A stretch of 64,000 bases of DNA, from NCBI GenBank assembly GCA_034359265.1, contig CP136895.1, positions 44,658,001 to 44,722,000 of the forward strand, in the 5' to 3' direction. Below, in pieces: positions 23,970 through 36,299 of this stretch; position 1 is the stretch's first letter, and each line of letters opens with the position of its first letter. The position numbers and the translations under genes are program-made. A model generated the notes under the pieces. It was not told the DNA's origin. It saw only the letters and a list, made by a program, of their open reading frames with translations, and made no database searches. Source of the DNA: Canna indica. Lineage: Eukaryota; Streptophyta; Magnoliopsida; Zingiberales; Cannaceae.

Positions 23970-25030
23970 GTCGAGGTGATGAGATCCGACGCATCTCCTG
24001 GCTAGGTTTGACTCCGCGGGGGTACCTGCAAAGATACTCTGATGCTCAAGTAAGAAAGGATTCTGGGTGGGAGGGATAGAAATTGGAATCTAGATGTACC
24101 TGATGTGTGACGTGTCTGTATATAGTGTAGGATGAGGGAGTTTGGCAATAATAACTTCCAAAATCTCGTAAGGATGTGCTTAGAATGAGTTGAGGCTGAT
24201 CCCAGAGATGTCAAGTATGTAATTGGCGAATCTCTCGTAATTAATGCGGTGAATCTGATTTCTCTGATAAAATCAAGTTTTAGTAGTTTTTTATTTCTTC
24301 GAGAGATGTTTGTTGGCGCTCGGCCCCAAGCTTTCTTTTCTTCTGTGCCACGGACTTGACCAGGGGTCGATGGAGAGTCTATGGCAGATGACTCGAGGGT
24401 CTATTCCTGGCATGTCAGCTTGTGTCCATGCGAAGAGGTTTGCATTGTCTTTGAGTAGAGTGTCGAGTTGAGCTTTGAGCTCGACGGAGAAGGTTGGGTG
24501 TTGTTCCCGGGACCGTCTAAGTGCCTTGACCTAGGCTATTAACTGTTGGTTCTCCGCCTGAAGGTTGTTTAACAAATACTGAGATTCTTCTGGTGAAATG
24601 TTGGCCCGTCACTCCTCGTCGTGTTTGCATCTCTAGATAGCGTGAGAACGTTGCAGCTAGGATGTTTTCTATGTGTGGTGGCGTTCGCTTGACTCCGGGT
24701 ACCAACCATTGCAGGACATGTAAGATTTACTCGGTTCCATGATGGACGTCAGATATTCTTGCCTAAAATCAGGGTGATGCGGTCTGACGCGTCTCCTGAT
24801 CAGGCGCGACTTCGGCGGGGGACCTACAAAAGACACTCCGACGCTCAAGTAAGAAATGATTCTAGGTGGGGAAATAGAAATTGGAATCTAGATGTACCTG
24901 ATATGTGTCGTGTCTGTATATAGTGAAGGATGAGTGTTTGGCGATAATGTCTCTCGGAATCTCGTAGGAATGTGCTTAGAATGGGTCAAGGCTGATCTCG
25001 AAGATGTCGGGTTCGTAATTGGCGAACCTA
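23970..25030 (-). repeat. Direct repeat pair of LTR-like segments
   Basis: About 270 bases at 23970-24240 recur at 24755-25030 in the same orientation. Shared landmarks are the GACGC..CTCCTG block, GCTCAAGTAAGAAA, GAAATTGGAATCTAGATGTACC and TGTCTGTATATAGTG. They fit pieces of an LTR of the TAT-like element. The spacer (24241-24754) has no recognisable domain. Confidence 0.75.
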
Positions 25031-25601
25031 TCGTAATTAATGGAGACGTAAGTGTCCTTGTATGGCCGGATAGACCCCGAGCTAAATAGTGTCTGGCTTG
25101 ATTTGAGTCTGCTTCATGAGTGCTGGTGCTTCTGTATCTAATTTAGTCGGGCCCAAAGTGCTAATCCAGTCCGATTTATACCTTTAATTCCACCCAAATT
25201 TTCCATTGTCTTTATTCTTGTTTCAGGTATTTTCGCATTGATATTTTAGGAAGGGAAGATTCTTGCTTCTTCTTTTTTGGAAACAGGCTTCCTTATATAT
25301 TAGGGATAATAGATTAAAAATCACAAGGTTTGCATAAATTTTATATTCTACCCGTGTTTTTAAATTTCACCTGTAAATGCACAACCTTTTACTTACGTTT
25401 ATGCCATCTACCAAATCGTTATACGCTGTCTCAACTTAGCTGACGTGGAGGTAAACGACGTTTGCGTGGCTTGACGGCGTCATACGTGGCAGGCGACCCC
25501 ACCTTATATATATATCTCTCATTCCTTCCAACTGCTGTCATCTTTTTTCATTTCCTCTCCTCTTCCTTCTTCTCCTGCACCTCCTCCAGCCACTCGTCTG
25601 T

Positions 25602-25730
25602 CGGCTCCGGAAGAACGGGGGCGAGCTCACGGAGCTGCAGTGGATGGGCGTTGGGCTCATCATCACGGCGACGACCATGGTCACCGCAGGCACGGTGGAG
25701 CGCTTCAGGCTGAAGCAGGCCATGACGGGG
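25602..25730 (+). pseudogene. Captured NPF (NRT1/PTR) transporter fragment
   Basis: The frame reads GGELTELQWMGVGLIITATT followed by a VERFRLKQAM stretch. NPF/PTR transporters carry a loop of the form GLTxLQRMGxGL followed by a membrane helix and ER-R at this place. The Arg of LQRMG is Trp here. Only about 40 residues are present. It lies just inside the left terminal repeat. Assigned from family memory, not from a search. Confidence 0.65.
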
Positions 25731-25835
25731 TTGAGGAGGTTATAGTTGGCGGAGAGGAGGAGATGCAGCATGAGCTGGAGTCGACACATGGCAACGGAGA
25801 GGAGTGATTTAAGAGAGAACCACTAATATATAGTG

Positions 25836-25957
25836 GCACTCTCCTGCAAGCTCGACGGCAAGGCAGAGCTCTACCGGGACATGGCGCTCTCCTATCTTTT
25901 CCTAGCAAACAACATCCAATATATAGTGCAGAAGGTGAAGGACAATGAGCTACTGAC
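25836..25957 (+). pseudogene. Captured EXO70 exocyst fragment
   Basis: The frame reads CKLDGKAELYRDMALSYLFL then ANNIQYIVQKVKDNELL. This matches the conserved C-terminal part of plant EXO70 proteins, where L-xKA-LY-D-AL--LFLxNN-xYIVxKVxxS-L is usual. EXO70 is a subunit of the exocyst vesicle-tethering complex. About 40 residues remain. The next base run belongs to the sugar transporter piece on the opposite strand. Confidence 0.7.
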
Positions 25958-26450
25958 GCACACCATCATGCTCTGCCCCGCCGACCGTGTGTCTAGTGGG
26001 AAGGTCTCGCTGGGGATCAGCCACCTGAGCGGCCCCCGCGACCACATGAGCGACGACGCGAATGTGCACACCATCACCACCACGAAGACAACGTACCCCT
26101 TGTTGAGGTTGTCAGAGTGGCCTATCACCTTCAGCCCCAGCACCACCGCAACCACCACCTGCGACAGGAACATCTGCACGCCAACCTCCAAAAGCAGCAT
26201 CAGCGGCCCCACTCGGTCCATCGAGTAAGCAAGGCGTCGCTCTTGAACCCCAGTGTGTTGAACAGCAGGGGAGTATAGAACATGATGGCGTTGATGTCGG
26301 TGAACTGTTGGAAGATTTGGAGGAGGAAGGCGATGACGAGCTGGGGCTAGTTGCGGCTGCGGAGGAGGCTGCGATGCTTCACCTAGTTGGCGGGGTGGCT
26401 GGCGGCCAGGATCTCGTTGTACTCGGCCTCCATGTTGTCGGTGCCACCAT
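25958..26450 (-). pseudogene. Captured STP/MST sugar transporter fragments
   Basis: On the minus strand one frame gives QIFQQFT.INAIMFY with [13 protein letters not shown] second frame gives EVGVQMFLSQVVVAVVLGLK, GYVVFVVVMVCTFASS, and WSRGPLRWLIPSETFPLDTR continuing to SAGQS. These are helices 7-10 of plant monosaccharide/H+ symporters (STP family), including the PSETFPLETRSAGQS signature. Stops and a frame change near 26230 show it is not coding. The stretch appears to lack introns over its length, so either the donor exon was long or introns were lost. Confidence 0.85.
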
Positions 26451-26454
26451 GCTC

Positions 26455-26935
26455 TCATGGAGCGTCTTGGAGTTCGAGGGGATGATTAATGGTGAGATAG
26501 TGAACGTCAAAGGTGAGCATGTTGGAGTTTGCTGGGCCATTGACTACCTCCTTAATGCCACAGCTCATCTGAACACCATTTATGTTCAAGTAGGAGATGC
26601 AAGCAAGGATCATGCTTGCTGGGAGAGGCAAGAGGACATGGACACCCCGAGAATAGTCCTCAAGGTGGACACCAACAATCCCGGTTTTGACACCGCCGTC
26701 GACATTGCCACCACCCTCGCAGCCGCTTCCCTGGACTTCAGGAAAATGACCTAACTTATTCCAAGCTTCTTCGGAACAGAGCTATCCAAGTGTTCGAGTT
26801 CGCTATAAGTACAGAGGCTCCTACAACAATGGGTTGAAGGGTGACGTCTGCCCATACTACTGTTCTTACTCTAGTTTCCAAGATGAGCTACTATGGGGAG
26901 CAGCATGGCTGCACAAGTAGTAACGATCGCTCCTG
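26455..26935 (+). pseudogene. Captured GH9 endo-1,4-beta-glucanase fragment
   Basis: The plus-strand frame reads AIDYLLNATAHLNTIYVQVG, HACWERQEDMDTPRIVLKVD, NNPGFD, then AATLxxASLDFRK. After a frame break near 26745 it continues YSKLL, IQVFEFA, and (other frame) [19 protein letters not shown] and [12 protein letters not shown], ending in TAG. This is the middle of the GH9 cellulase domain, which hydrolyses beta-1,4-glucans in cell wall remodelling. Two or more small indels disrupt it. It is the longest of the four captured pieces. Confidence 0.88.
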
Positions 26936-27467
26936 CCTCTTTCGCCACCAAGCTCGTGTAGCGGCATAGTTGACCAAACATGGCTGCACAAGTAATATAC
27001 CGCATGAACCAGGTGGCACTTAGTTTTCGTCGTCGCTGCTGCCAACCCCACGACAGTGGGTTCATTGGGTGGTGCTCCTTTGTCCGCGACCATGACAGGT
27101 GAGAGTGGCGTCTTCTCGTGACTCGCCGTCGCCGTGCTTGGGTGAACAAAGAGAGAGAGGGAGATAGGTAGAGAGACCGCGCAATGGAGTAGGTAGAAGT
27201 TGGGAAGAAGATAGCAAGAGGGTGGAAGAAAGAAAAAAAGAGAGAGAAAAAGGTGGATATTTATGAAATATGTATTTATGAATCTGTTAGGTCACGCAAG
27301 CACCGTTTACATCTACGTCAGCTGAGTTGAGACGGCGCGTGACGATTTGATAAATGACATAAATAGAAGTAAAAATTATGCATTTACAGGTGAAATTTGA
27401 AAACACGAGCAAAACATAAAATTTTTGCAAATCTTGTAATTTTTTAGTCTATTATATCTATATATTA

Positions 27468-29210
27468 TATATTCTTCAATTTTTTTCGAACATATTGAAA
27501 GCATTTCTTAATTTTGTGATAATTTGACGGGAAACTCTTACATTGTCTTGTATAAAATATGTACAAAAATGGTGCGGAATGTATTTTTCGTTTTCAAGTG
27601 TGGGATGACATTTTCATCGTACACTTCTATAATATTGTATTTCGCAAGCAATATGTTTCTCGTATTCATTTTGTCTGTCAAATTAATACCAACTAGCAAA
27701 TACAAGCAAAATATATTATGAGCTACTGGAACTGATAAATGTTGTTCTTCTTTTGCTCTATCAAATCATGCCAGGGCATCTTATCTGCAGCTGCTACTAC
27801 TGATGCTCGTTCCAGCTTCATCAGCCCATGTATGTGTTAGCGTTCTCATGCATACATCCATTGAAGATGTTCCAATATATCCTCTGCAGGACGTACTCAG
27901 GCACACAGATGAGATATTCAGGTAAGATCATCCCAAGATCTTTGCTGCTACCTCATTTATTTATGATCTTGTTCCAACAACAGTACAGTATAAATAATAA
28001 ATAAAATAAGAAAAAAGAAAAGAATGAAAGAGTGATTGCTTAACTTTTGGCTCCACATACTTCACATCAACTTTTCCTAGGCCTTTGATACATTCTATTC
28101 AAAGTCATGTGTTATCATGACTTACATAACTAATATAATCATTTGCATAGGAGCAGAGGCTCCATCCTTTTAATGATTGCTTATCCGTGCATGTAATGAA
28201 TTGGTATAACAAATAAGCTAACCACCCCATGCCCCAGAAAGAACTCAATCCCAACTTGGATTCAAGAGTGTCCCACTTAGCTCTAACATTCCCTGAATCA
28301 AAATACTCTCTTTCTCTCCTGCCTCAGCCTCAGCCTGAATGCTTAAAGAAAAGCAAAAGAAAAGGAAGAAAACAAGATCCTTTTCAGCCTTAGCAGCAGC
28401 CAGCATTGACCTTTAAAGACAACTTTAGCATTGAAGGCTCTGTCCCCCTCCCAGGCTTCTTTAATCACATGCCAACAGATGGGAATGTTGCGACATGCCC
28501 TTCATCATCCATTTGGTTCACTTTGACAAGGACCCTACCATGGAATGAGTCCTCTCGTAGCGTTGTAGGCTTGTAGGCGTGGTTATTGATGTGATTTGTC
28601 CTAATGCTCCTTCCCCATTTGGGGCTTGGCTTTATTACCCTAGCTGTTCTCTCTTTCACACCAGTCGCTTTCCATGATGGCGGTGTCATCAATGGAGAGG
28701 GAGGGAGGCTCCTTGAGGTCCCGCCACTGTCTCCTCTTTTCCATCATACATCTGTAAGTGGAAGCAGGAGTGTAAGCAAGGGAACAAGGACTTGAGGATA
28801 ATGAACCGACCTTAGTTTATCTTCGTTTCCTCAAGACAAGCAAGATGGAAGAGGATTAGGACGGCTTGGCATCGGATGTTGACCGCTCATTGATACTGAG
28901 AAAGATACAAAGAGATGGATTAAAGAAAAAGCGCGTCAAGGTTGGGCCATGGCAGAGCGGTACAGGGAAGGAGTAAAGGCTTTAATGGCGACTTTAATCG
29001 GGAGTTGGAGCCTCGCAGTAAAGTGGAATTTTTCATGTGAGCCTGCAGCTACTCTCTCTCTCTCGTATTGTATACTGCTCTTGTCGCTCTCATTCGCTGG
29101 CTATCAAATAGGGATCCTTGCTCCTTTGGCTTTAGGAGTTTAGGCTATCTGAACTTTATGTAGGGGATCTTGATAGGATTTTGGTTGGATTTTGCGCTGC
29201 CCACGTGAAC
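27468..29210. other. Intergenic, nothing recognised
   Basis: No coding exon or transposon could be supported. The ORFs here are short and lack domains. A CT-rich microsatellite lies near 29050-29065. Confidence 0.5.
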
Positions 29211-29214
29211 GACA

Positions 29215-29720
29215 AGCCCCCGCACTTAATTGCACTATTATTGAACACTTAATAGGCGATCTGAACTTTCATTTTAAAATATATATTTTTTTACTAATTA
29301 AATTTTTCTAATTTTTTTTTAAGTGAGTCAAAATAAATAAAATTTTTATTATTCATAATATATATTTTTAACAATTTATATTAATATGGTTAATAATATT
29401 ATTTTTTTATTTTTATTTATAATAATTTTGTATTAAAAAAAAAATTGGCTACTAATAATTTTTTTAAACACAAAAAAATATTATAAGGATTATAAAAAAT
29501 TAATTTATGTTGTATTTTATTTAAGAAGTGCGTAATTTAAATATTGAAAAAAATATTTTTAATATTTTTTAAAAAAATTAATTTTTAGAAAAGTTTTTAA
29601 TTAGTAAAAAATATTATATTTTGAAATTAAAGGTAAAATCAAAACTTTGATCATTTAATTATCAATTTAAAAAAATTTAAATTCATATTATAGATCTAAA
29701 AAAATTTCACGTCTGAGTTA
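29215..29720. mobile_element. AT-rich foldback/MITE-like block
   Basis: Very AT-rich with imperfect inverted ends. GATCTGAACTTTCATTTTAA and the following TTTTTTTACTAATTAAA at about 29260-29310 pair with the complement of about 29600-29665, which reads GATCAAAGTTTTGATTTTA then TTTTTTACTAATTAAA. No ORF. A target duplication was not identified. Confidence 0.45.
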
Positions 29721-32700
29721 TGGACATAAGTAATTACTCATTTATGATCGACTAAATTGATAGTAGACAGGGAGATGTCAAGGTTGTGTGGTGCTGCAGT
29801 TGCTTATTACAAAAATGATCTATTTTTGTGCACAAAAAATGTGCCCTGTTAACAGGAGGACCTCTGGACCTGCACTAATGCAGTCTGCTTCAAGACTTAT
29901 ACTTTGGCAATACGAAACTCTTCTGATCAATCGAGTACCAGAAGATTCAACGTGACTTGTCAAGTCAAGTGTTTGGACCCTGCCTCCTGTCTTGAGTAAC
30001 ACTTCTTCGTGTCTTAACTCGAGTCCGAATGACGTGGGTGGTGTACTTCCAAGAGCACCTCTGGAGACTGGAGGTATATCTACTATCATGGCGTGTGTCG
30101 TGACTTAAGTCGAAGAATATGAACTGGCACTGTGTAGCCCAAATTATATTCCATTTATGAGTCCGGGATCTGGATGGTCATCCTTAATCGCCATGTTATT
30201 TCTTCCTAATAATCAATATTTTGTCGACCATCGAGCGTTTAACCTTGCACTCATATTTCCCCATATTTGAACCATATCATATGTAGTAGCTAATGCTAAT
30301 TAACACATGTCCGCAAGTCTAATTAAAAAGAAAGAGATGAGCCATTAACATTCTATCTCAGAATGAAAGAAAAAAAAAGAAATGTGAAAGCTAAAGACTA
30401 TTTTAGTGCCCCAGTGCATTGACGCATGCATAGGAACAGTGTCAAAAGTGGATATATCTAAATACTTTGTTAAAGTAAACATATAGCTTCCTAGTGTAGG
30501 ATAAATCTTGAGACTATCTTGATGATGTTGGTTTCAGTATTAAGGGACCGTTTCACCTTTACTACTAGCGATAGATTTCACATGCATGATCTCAAGACTG
30601 GAATTTATATTTAGCTTTGCTCAAGATTTGGTGATAAAAAAATTATGTTATTTTTTTAGTTGGTTTGCTATATGCTATCGTAGTACGTAATATATACGTC
30701 AAATACACAAACTGCGAGCTCTTCTTCGGACAAAATGCATGTATGTACTACTTGTTCATATATATTTCATGTATGAACATTAGGGACCAATATACTGTTC
30801 TTCTTCAACTATTGTTCTTGTATAAATTACAGTACTGCACGTGGGGTAGAAGGCGATAGTGATGCGGGTATATATTTAAGCATCTACGTACGTAGTTGGT
30901 TGCCTAGTTTATATGAGACATGAGGCCCCCCTCTTAAAAGGCACAAACCAGTTCTTTTTACTAATTTTGTTTGGAGTACTTCTTTTGTATCTCAATCGAG
31001 TTAACTTTTTGCTACAAAATAATTCTTGGATCAACCACAAAACATTGCCATCAAGCGTCAAAGTACAGTTTAACTAAGTGTATATTTTGGAAAAGCTTCT
31101 TTGTGTGTATAATATATATATATATATATACTGTTAATACATGCCTTCAAAATTTTAAGAACAATCATGAATGTTTCTAACAATATAGTCGAGGTGGAGG
31201 ATTAAGTCACAATGACCTGAAGGTAATTGATGTGCTAGATCATGTACACTGCTACATCCTACATGGATGAGGCTCAGGTATTAATTAGAACTACAGCAGA
31301 ATAGGAGTACACACTATTAGTTCTATTATTTCTGTAATATCTTTTCTTGTAATTATTGTTCGAAGCTTAATTATGTTACGTACGTATTTACCATCAAAAC
31401 ATGGAAGCCATTGAGAGAGAGAGACATCTGCTACCTGCAAATAAAGAAGCAATGAGAGAGACATCTGCTACCAGAGAGGTACAGATTCATACAGAGATTT
31501 CCATTGGCAGTATTTTTAATGGGTTCGTCAGAGTATCAATTTGCCAGAGTAATTGTACCTGATAAGTCCCTTTAGATACTTCACAGGCCACTGATACCGT
31601 ATACGTGCTTGTACACAGTCACTTAATTAATTATGATCAGTACATCTCTGCAAAACCTACGGCCTTTTTAAAAGAAAATAATTTCGTTAATAGCAAGAAA
31701 TGGCTCTATATATATTTTCAGAACTTTTTCTTGGGTTTAATTTCAGCATCTTCGTATTCACAGGTCAAAATCTGAGGCAGAAGTGGGGAAGATTAATGGC
31801 GACGAGGCGGCTCCAGAAGAAGCGGCATCATTCCCAGCATAACGTTTGGGTGGTACGTAGTCGGTGGATACGCTCATCATTGCAGTAATCAAGAAGGAAG
31901 ACAGGTATAAGGATACATGGCTGTGATGTTTGTACCTTAATTGGAACCTCCCTTTCTCACCTCATTTCCCATTATACTTTTCAGGTGCCAAATCATTCTC
32001 ACATAAAAATTTGTCCCTCCGAAGACATGCATATATATATTCATCCTTTAGTGACGTGTTAATGTAGAATGGTTCACCAACAGCAATACTATTATACCCA
32101 TTTAGCTTCAGACAGATATTTAGTTGAAGTAAAAGATTCACTTAAAATGTTTAAAACTCAGATTCTTTAATATATATCAGGCTTTATATTCTCTATCTAT
32201 AAGCAGTTGTTGACTATGTATACCTAAAATGGGATGAAAAGTTAATGTGAAGATGTAAGTTTATAGAAAAACCAGCTTCTCGTCTGGTATTCACAAAGGA
32301 CACATGTTTTCTGGTCGTCCTATTCCTTCATTTCTTTTATTAACTCCTTTTTTTCAGGGCTAATTTGCCTTCATTAACTCTAACTAGTTGTTGATGTCGG
32401 TTCTCTTCTCTGCGAGCGTGGTAGTATCGTCATCATCATTCTCTTTTATTTTGAAAATATTTGGATAAGCACGAGTCGAGGACAAATAGATTTAATCAGA
32501 GCTCCTTGGATTGCACTGCATTGTAGTACAGAAAGTACTGTATGAAGTGACTACTTGGACAGTCGTCCTTGCTGTCACTCTATCTCATGGGCATTAGACT
32601 GTCAAAGTAGCAGCTTTGTTTGGCCATCTGACCATCATCTAGCTAGAAGATAGTGAGAAGGAGAGAGAGAGGCTCCTTTCCAATGGCAAACCAATCTCAC

Positions 32701-33127
32701 CATAAATCTTCTGCTCCTCGAAAGGTCTGCCTCTGAGCAACAAGGCTTACGAACAGGCCAAGACTGGATTAGTGCGGGCAAAGCCTTCTGTAATTTCTGG
32801 TAAAGGCTTCTACTAGGTATTTAAGGACTCATCAAACTGTGAGAGATATATGCGAAAGGAAAGGAAAGAAAAAGCTACAACCATGTCCCTTCTCTGAACA
32901 CGCATCCCCACTGAGTGACTGAGTGCAGGTTTGTTATTGTCAAGCATTTGCCTGTTGCAGCTCTCCTTTTTGCTTGGTTTAAATGATCTTGTTTGTGCTC
33001 CTCCATGAGAGTTTTGCGTGGCTAGGAAACCAACGCTTTAGTTTTTCATTCTGCTGTGGCATGGTTAGCATCTGAACTTCCTTTAACTGGTCTTCTTAGT
33101 GTACGTCTCCAGTAGTGGTAGAAGAAA
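29721..33127 (+). promoter_or_regulatory. Upstream region of ANT
   Basis: About 3.4 kb with no recognisable transposon or exon before the ANT start codon. It has several AT and TC runs. A 20-base stretch around AGAGAGACATCTGCTACC is directly repeated at about 31420 and 31455. TATTTAAG at about 32817 is a possible TATA box. These are weak indications, and the true promoter and any 5' UTR intron cannot be placed. Confidence 0.4.
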
Positions 33128-36100
33128 ATGAAATCCATGAACAACAATAACAACAACAACAACTGGTTGGGTTTCTCTCTCTCCTCTCACATGAATATGG
33201 AGGCATCTTCAGAGCCAGTACATCATCGCCAAGATCATGGGAGTCATCCCCACCAAACTCAACGGACTCTTGCCGCTGCTTCGTCGACTGCAATACCATG
33301 CAGCATCTTCCTATCTCCTCAGGTAAACAGCTCCGGTATCTGCTACGGGATAGAAGGCGAGAATGGGGGACTTTACTCTCAGTTATCTGTCATGCCACTG
33401 AAGTCCGATGGGTCTCTTTGTATCATGGAAGCTCTCAGTAGATCGCAGCAACAAGGTTAATTAGCTGCTTATTTCTTCCAGTTGTCCCTTTGAGATTACA
33501 TTCAAAACTAGATGCTTGTAGTTATTCTTATTCACCTTTCATTATAATGTAGGAATGGTGCCATCTCCATCACCAAAACTAGAAGACTTTCTTGGCAGTG
33601 GACCGCATATGGCGATCCATCACCACTTTGGGACCAATGACAGATCAGCAATGGCTTTAAGCTTGGACAGCATGCACTACAACAAAGAATCCGAGACGGG
33701 GGGCAACACAAACCATTCTTTAGATCTCCGAAGACAACAGATTCAAGTGCAACAGCATCAGCACCACCATCACCAACAACAGCAACCTTACTTCCAACCA
33801 TTGCAGGAAGGAATGTGCTCTGGGCTGACAAGCCATGAATTGTATGATACCACAATGGAGGGATCCACCACAGACGATGGGATTCCGAGCCTGAAAACTT
33901 GGTTGGATAGGCAATATAATAATGGTTTTTGTGAGGAAACTGGTCTTGGCGCCGGCCCTGTTAGTGCAATCGGATATGGTGATCTTCAATCCTTGAGCTT
34001 GACCATGAGCCCTGGATCTCAGTCGAGCTGTGTCACCGCTCCATTGAACAGCTCCGCTGCTGCTGCAACTGAATGCATGGCATTGGATGCACCAAAAAAG
34101 AGAGGGACTGGTAAAGGGGGCCAGAAGCAATCTGTTCATAGGAAATCTATTGATACATTTGGCCAAAGAACATCTCAATACAGGGGTGTTACTAGGTCCG
34201 TTTGTATGTTATTTTTGCCAGTGCTCTTGTTTATTTTTGTTCAATCTATTCATTTTCTTGTCTGTATATGTTATATCAGTTGGCTTTATATTGGTTTTCT
34301 TTGTATCTTTCTGAATATTTTTCATGTTTTTCTGTCATGGATCAATTAAATGTTTGCCTTGTGGTCTGACGATTCCTTTACATGTGATTCATGCATCAGG
34401 CATCGTTGGACTGGTAGGTACGAAGCACATCTTTGGGACAACAGTTGCAAGCAAGAAGGTCAAACAAGGAAAGGAAGGCAAGGTGAGTTGAGCAGCATAC
34501 AACCTTTATTTTCCCTGATGTCGGAGATTGAACAATAACTAATTGGAGAATAAATTGTGTTTCTGTCATGTTTTTGCTTTGGGAGAAATCATGAATCATT
34601 TTGCTGTCCTGCAGTGTATCTTGGTATGCTTCCTTGTACTCAAAGGCTGTATACTACATTTTATCTTCTTCTTTCCCTTCACCTCAAACATGTAAACAGT
34701 TTCATTCTTATTTGTTATTTCTATCTCTCAGGGGGTTATGATATGGAGGAGAAAGCTGCTAGGGCATACGATTTGGCTGCATTGAAGTATTGGGGACCAT
34801 CCACGCATATCAACTTTCCGGTATGATCAATCCATCATTTAAAAACTTTATAGTTTAGGCTTGCAACACTCTGATATTGGGTTGGCCTGATTTCATGCAG
34901 TTGGAAAGTTATCAAGAAGAGCTTGAAGAAATGAAGAACATGACTAGGCAAGAGTATGTTGCCCACTTAAGAAGGTGAATCTCCTTTTCTTCATCTAGTA
35001 CACTGTACACCAATAAATTGGTATCTGGCAAAATCTTCATTTCTTTGCTTCGATTTGCTTTCAGAAAAAGCAGTGGGTTTTCACGAGGGGCTTCAATGTA
35101 CCGAGGAGTTACAAGGTTGCTTCAGTTGTCCGAAATCAGATCAAGAATCAATGTGTCCCATTTTCCTATCCTTTCTTCTGATAGTTTGTAGTTAATATTT
35201 CTCTTCAGGCATCACCAACATGGAAGGTGGCAAGCTCGAATTGGTAGGGTTGCTGGAAACAAAGATCTGTACTTAGGGACCTTCAGTAAGTTTTTTGTTC
35301 TCTCAAATGAAAGTTCCTTTAGTTTCCGCATTCATGTTTGATTGTTTGTAAGGAGAATATTTAATGTTTGCTTGTTTGTTGACTAGTGGTTTATAACATT
35401 CTCATAAATGCTACCTTATCGAATGGTGTTGTCAGCTTTTCTAACCTGCTGTGAAAAGTCAGATATGAGGGCTAAAACTATGCTTGCCCCTTTTTGTATA
35501 AGAAATAAGAAATTAAATTAATATATCAGCAAGATGTTCTAGTATTTTTGGGTGACATTTGAAAGGGGAAATGCAGATTTAGATTCTACACATAACACTT
35601 CAAACTCTGCTAGTTATATTGATTACATCATAAGCACCCTTTGTTCTCAGAAATGAAATGAAAACTTCAGGTACACAAGAAGAAGCAGCTGAAGCCTATG
35701 ACATAGCTGCAATTAAGTTTCGTGGTGTAAATGCAGTTACTAACTTTGATATAACAAGATATGATGTTGAGAAGATCATGGCGAGCACTACGCTGTTATC
35801 CGGAGATCTTGCAAGAAGAAACAAAGCGATTGAAGCAGGTAAAGAACCACCTTCAGAACAGAATAGCTGCAGAGATATCACAGAAGACAACAGTAGCAGT
35901 GGTTCAGGCTGGAAGATGGACTTCCAGTCTGCTCATCAAACACTACCCTCATCCGAATCGCATAATCCAAAGACCCTGGTCAGCAATGGCGAATTCCGGA
36001 GCCCGATGGAATTCTCACCTGTTCTTCATGGTTTGGTTGTGGAAAACCTGAGTTCAGTGCAAGCAGTGAATAATTTGGAGAAGCTCGGAGCAGGGAGCCA

Positions 36101-36299
36101 TGTAGCAAACCCAGCACCCATGGCAGGCTCCGTGGAAGGAAGTCCTGATAGAACTGGTTTCTCATTAATGTATGCTGCCAAGCCAACTCCAAAGTTCACG
36201 AGTTCTACTACTGTCAGTTCTTGGGTTCCACCAGTTGAGCTCAGGCCAACGATATCCATGTCTCAGTTGCCTGTTTTTGCTGCTTGGGGCGATGCTTAA
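33128..36299 (+). CDS. ANT: AINTEGUMENTA, AP2/ERF transcription factor with two AP2 domains
   Basis: Nuclear DNA-binding factor that promotes organ growth and ovule/integument development. Nine exons, all GT-AG: 33128-33455, 33553-34195, 34400-34482, 34615-34623, 34732-34820, 34901-34974, 35065-35115, 35209-35285, 35671-36299, giving 660 residues. Exon 4 is a 9-base mini-exon coding VYL. Motifs: WLGFSLS at 13-19, PKLEDFLG at 117-124, a Gln/His run at about 171-187, AP2 repeat 1 at about 317-383 ([20 protein letters not shown]), linker, AP2 repeat 2 at about 420-477. ANT identity, over BBM or PLT, rests on [26 protein letters not shown] [38 protein letters not shown] and the C-terminal [10 protein letters not shown]. 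No break was seen, so it looks functional. Confidence 0.96.
34615..34623 (+). other. ANT: 9-base mini-exon (exon 4) of ANT
   Basis: TGTATCTTG lies between a CTGCAG acceptor and a GTATGC donor. Joined to the last G of exon 3 it encodes V-Y-L plus the first base of Gly, inside the first AP2 domain. A mini-exon at this place is a known conserved feature of AP2-subfamily genes. Confidence 0.93.

Larger units (their letters stand above)
22194..25060 (-). mobile_element. Ruined TAT/Ogre-like Ty3/gypsy element
   Basis: The minus strand shows, from right to left: two copies of an LTR-like segment (24755-25030 and 23970-24240), gag (about 23730-22990), the gag zinc region KKCEFHRTYRHTIEECMVL with LIREGCLYRYI, and protease (VDHGSSVNILFYSTFKKM at about 22440). 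The motifs are those of the TAT lineage, where CDFHRDHGHTTEEC and VDxGSSADILF are usual. The reading frame is broken in many places. Reverse transcriptase and integrase are absent, cut at about 22194. A MITE interrupts the element at 23735-23955. Confidence 0.7.
25303..27458. mobile_element. Pack-MULE carrying pieces of four host genes
   Basis: Mutator-like element with terminal inverted repeats of about 190 bases. The left end starts GGGATAATAGATTAAAAATC and the right end, complemented, starts GATATAATAGACTAAAAAATT. The flanks carry a perfect 9-base duplication TATATATTA at 25294-25302 and 27459-27467, the target size for MULEs. Inside there is no transposase. Instead there are coding-like fragments resembling an NPF transporter, EXO70, an STP sugar transporter and a GH9 endoglucanase. 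These are joined end to end in mixed orientation. GC-rich captured DNA contrasts with AT-rich flanks. Confidence 0.9.

Noticed and set aside
25892..26458. A real 188-residue minus-strand gene
   Set aside because: The recognisable sugar transporter parts lie in two frames with stops, inside a Pack-MULE.
33128..36299. BABY BOOM or PLETHORA identity for the AP2 gene
   Set aside because: The WLGFSLS start is shared, but [11 protein letters not shown], the [13 protein letters not shown] block, [17 protein letters not shown] and the C-terminal LPVFAAW are ANT marks, and the bbm-1 motif is not convincing.
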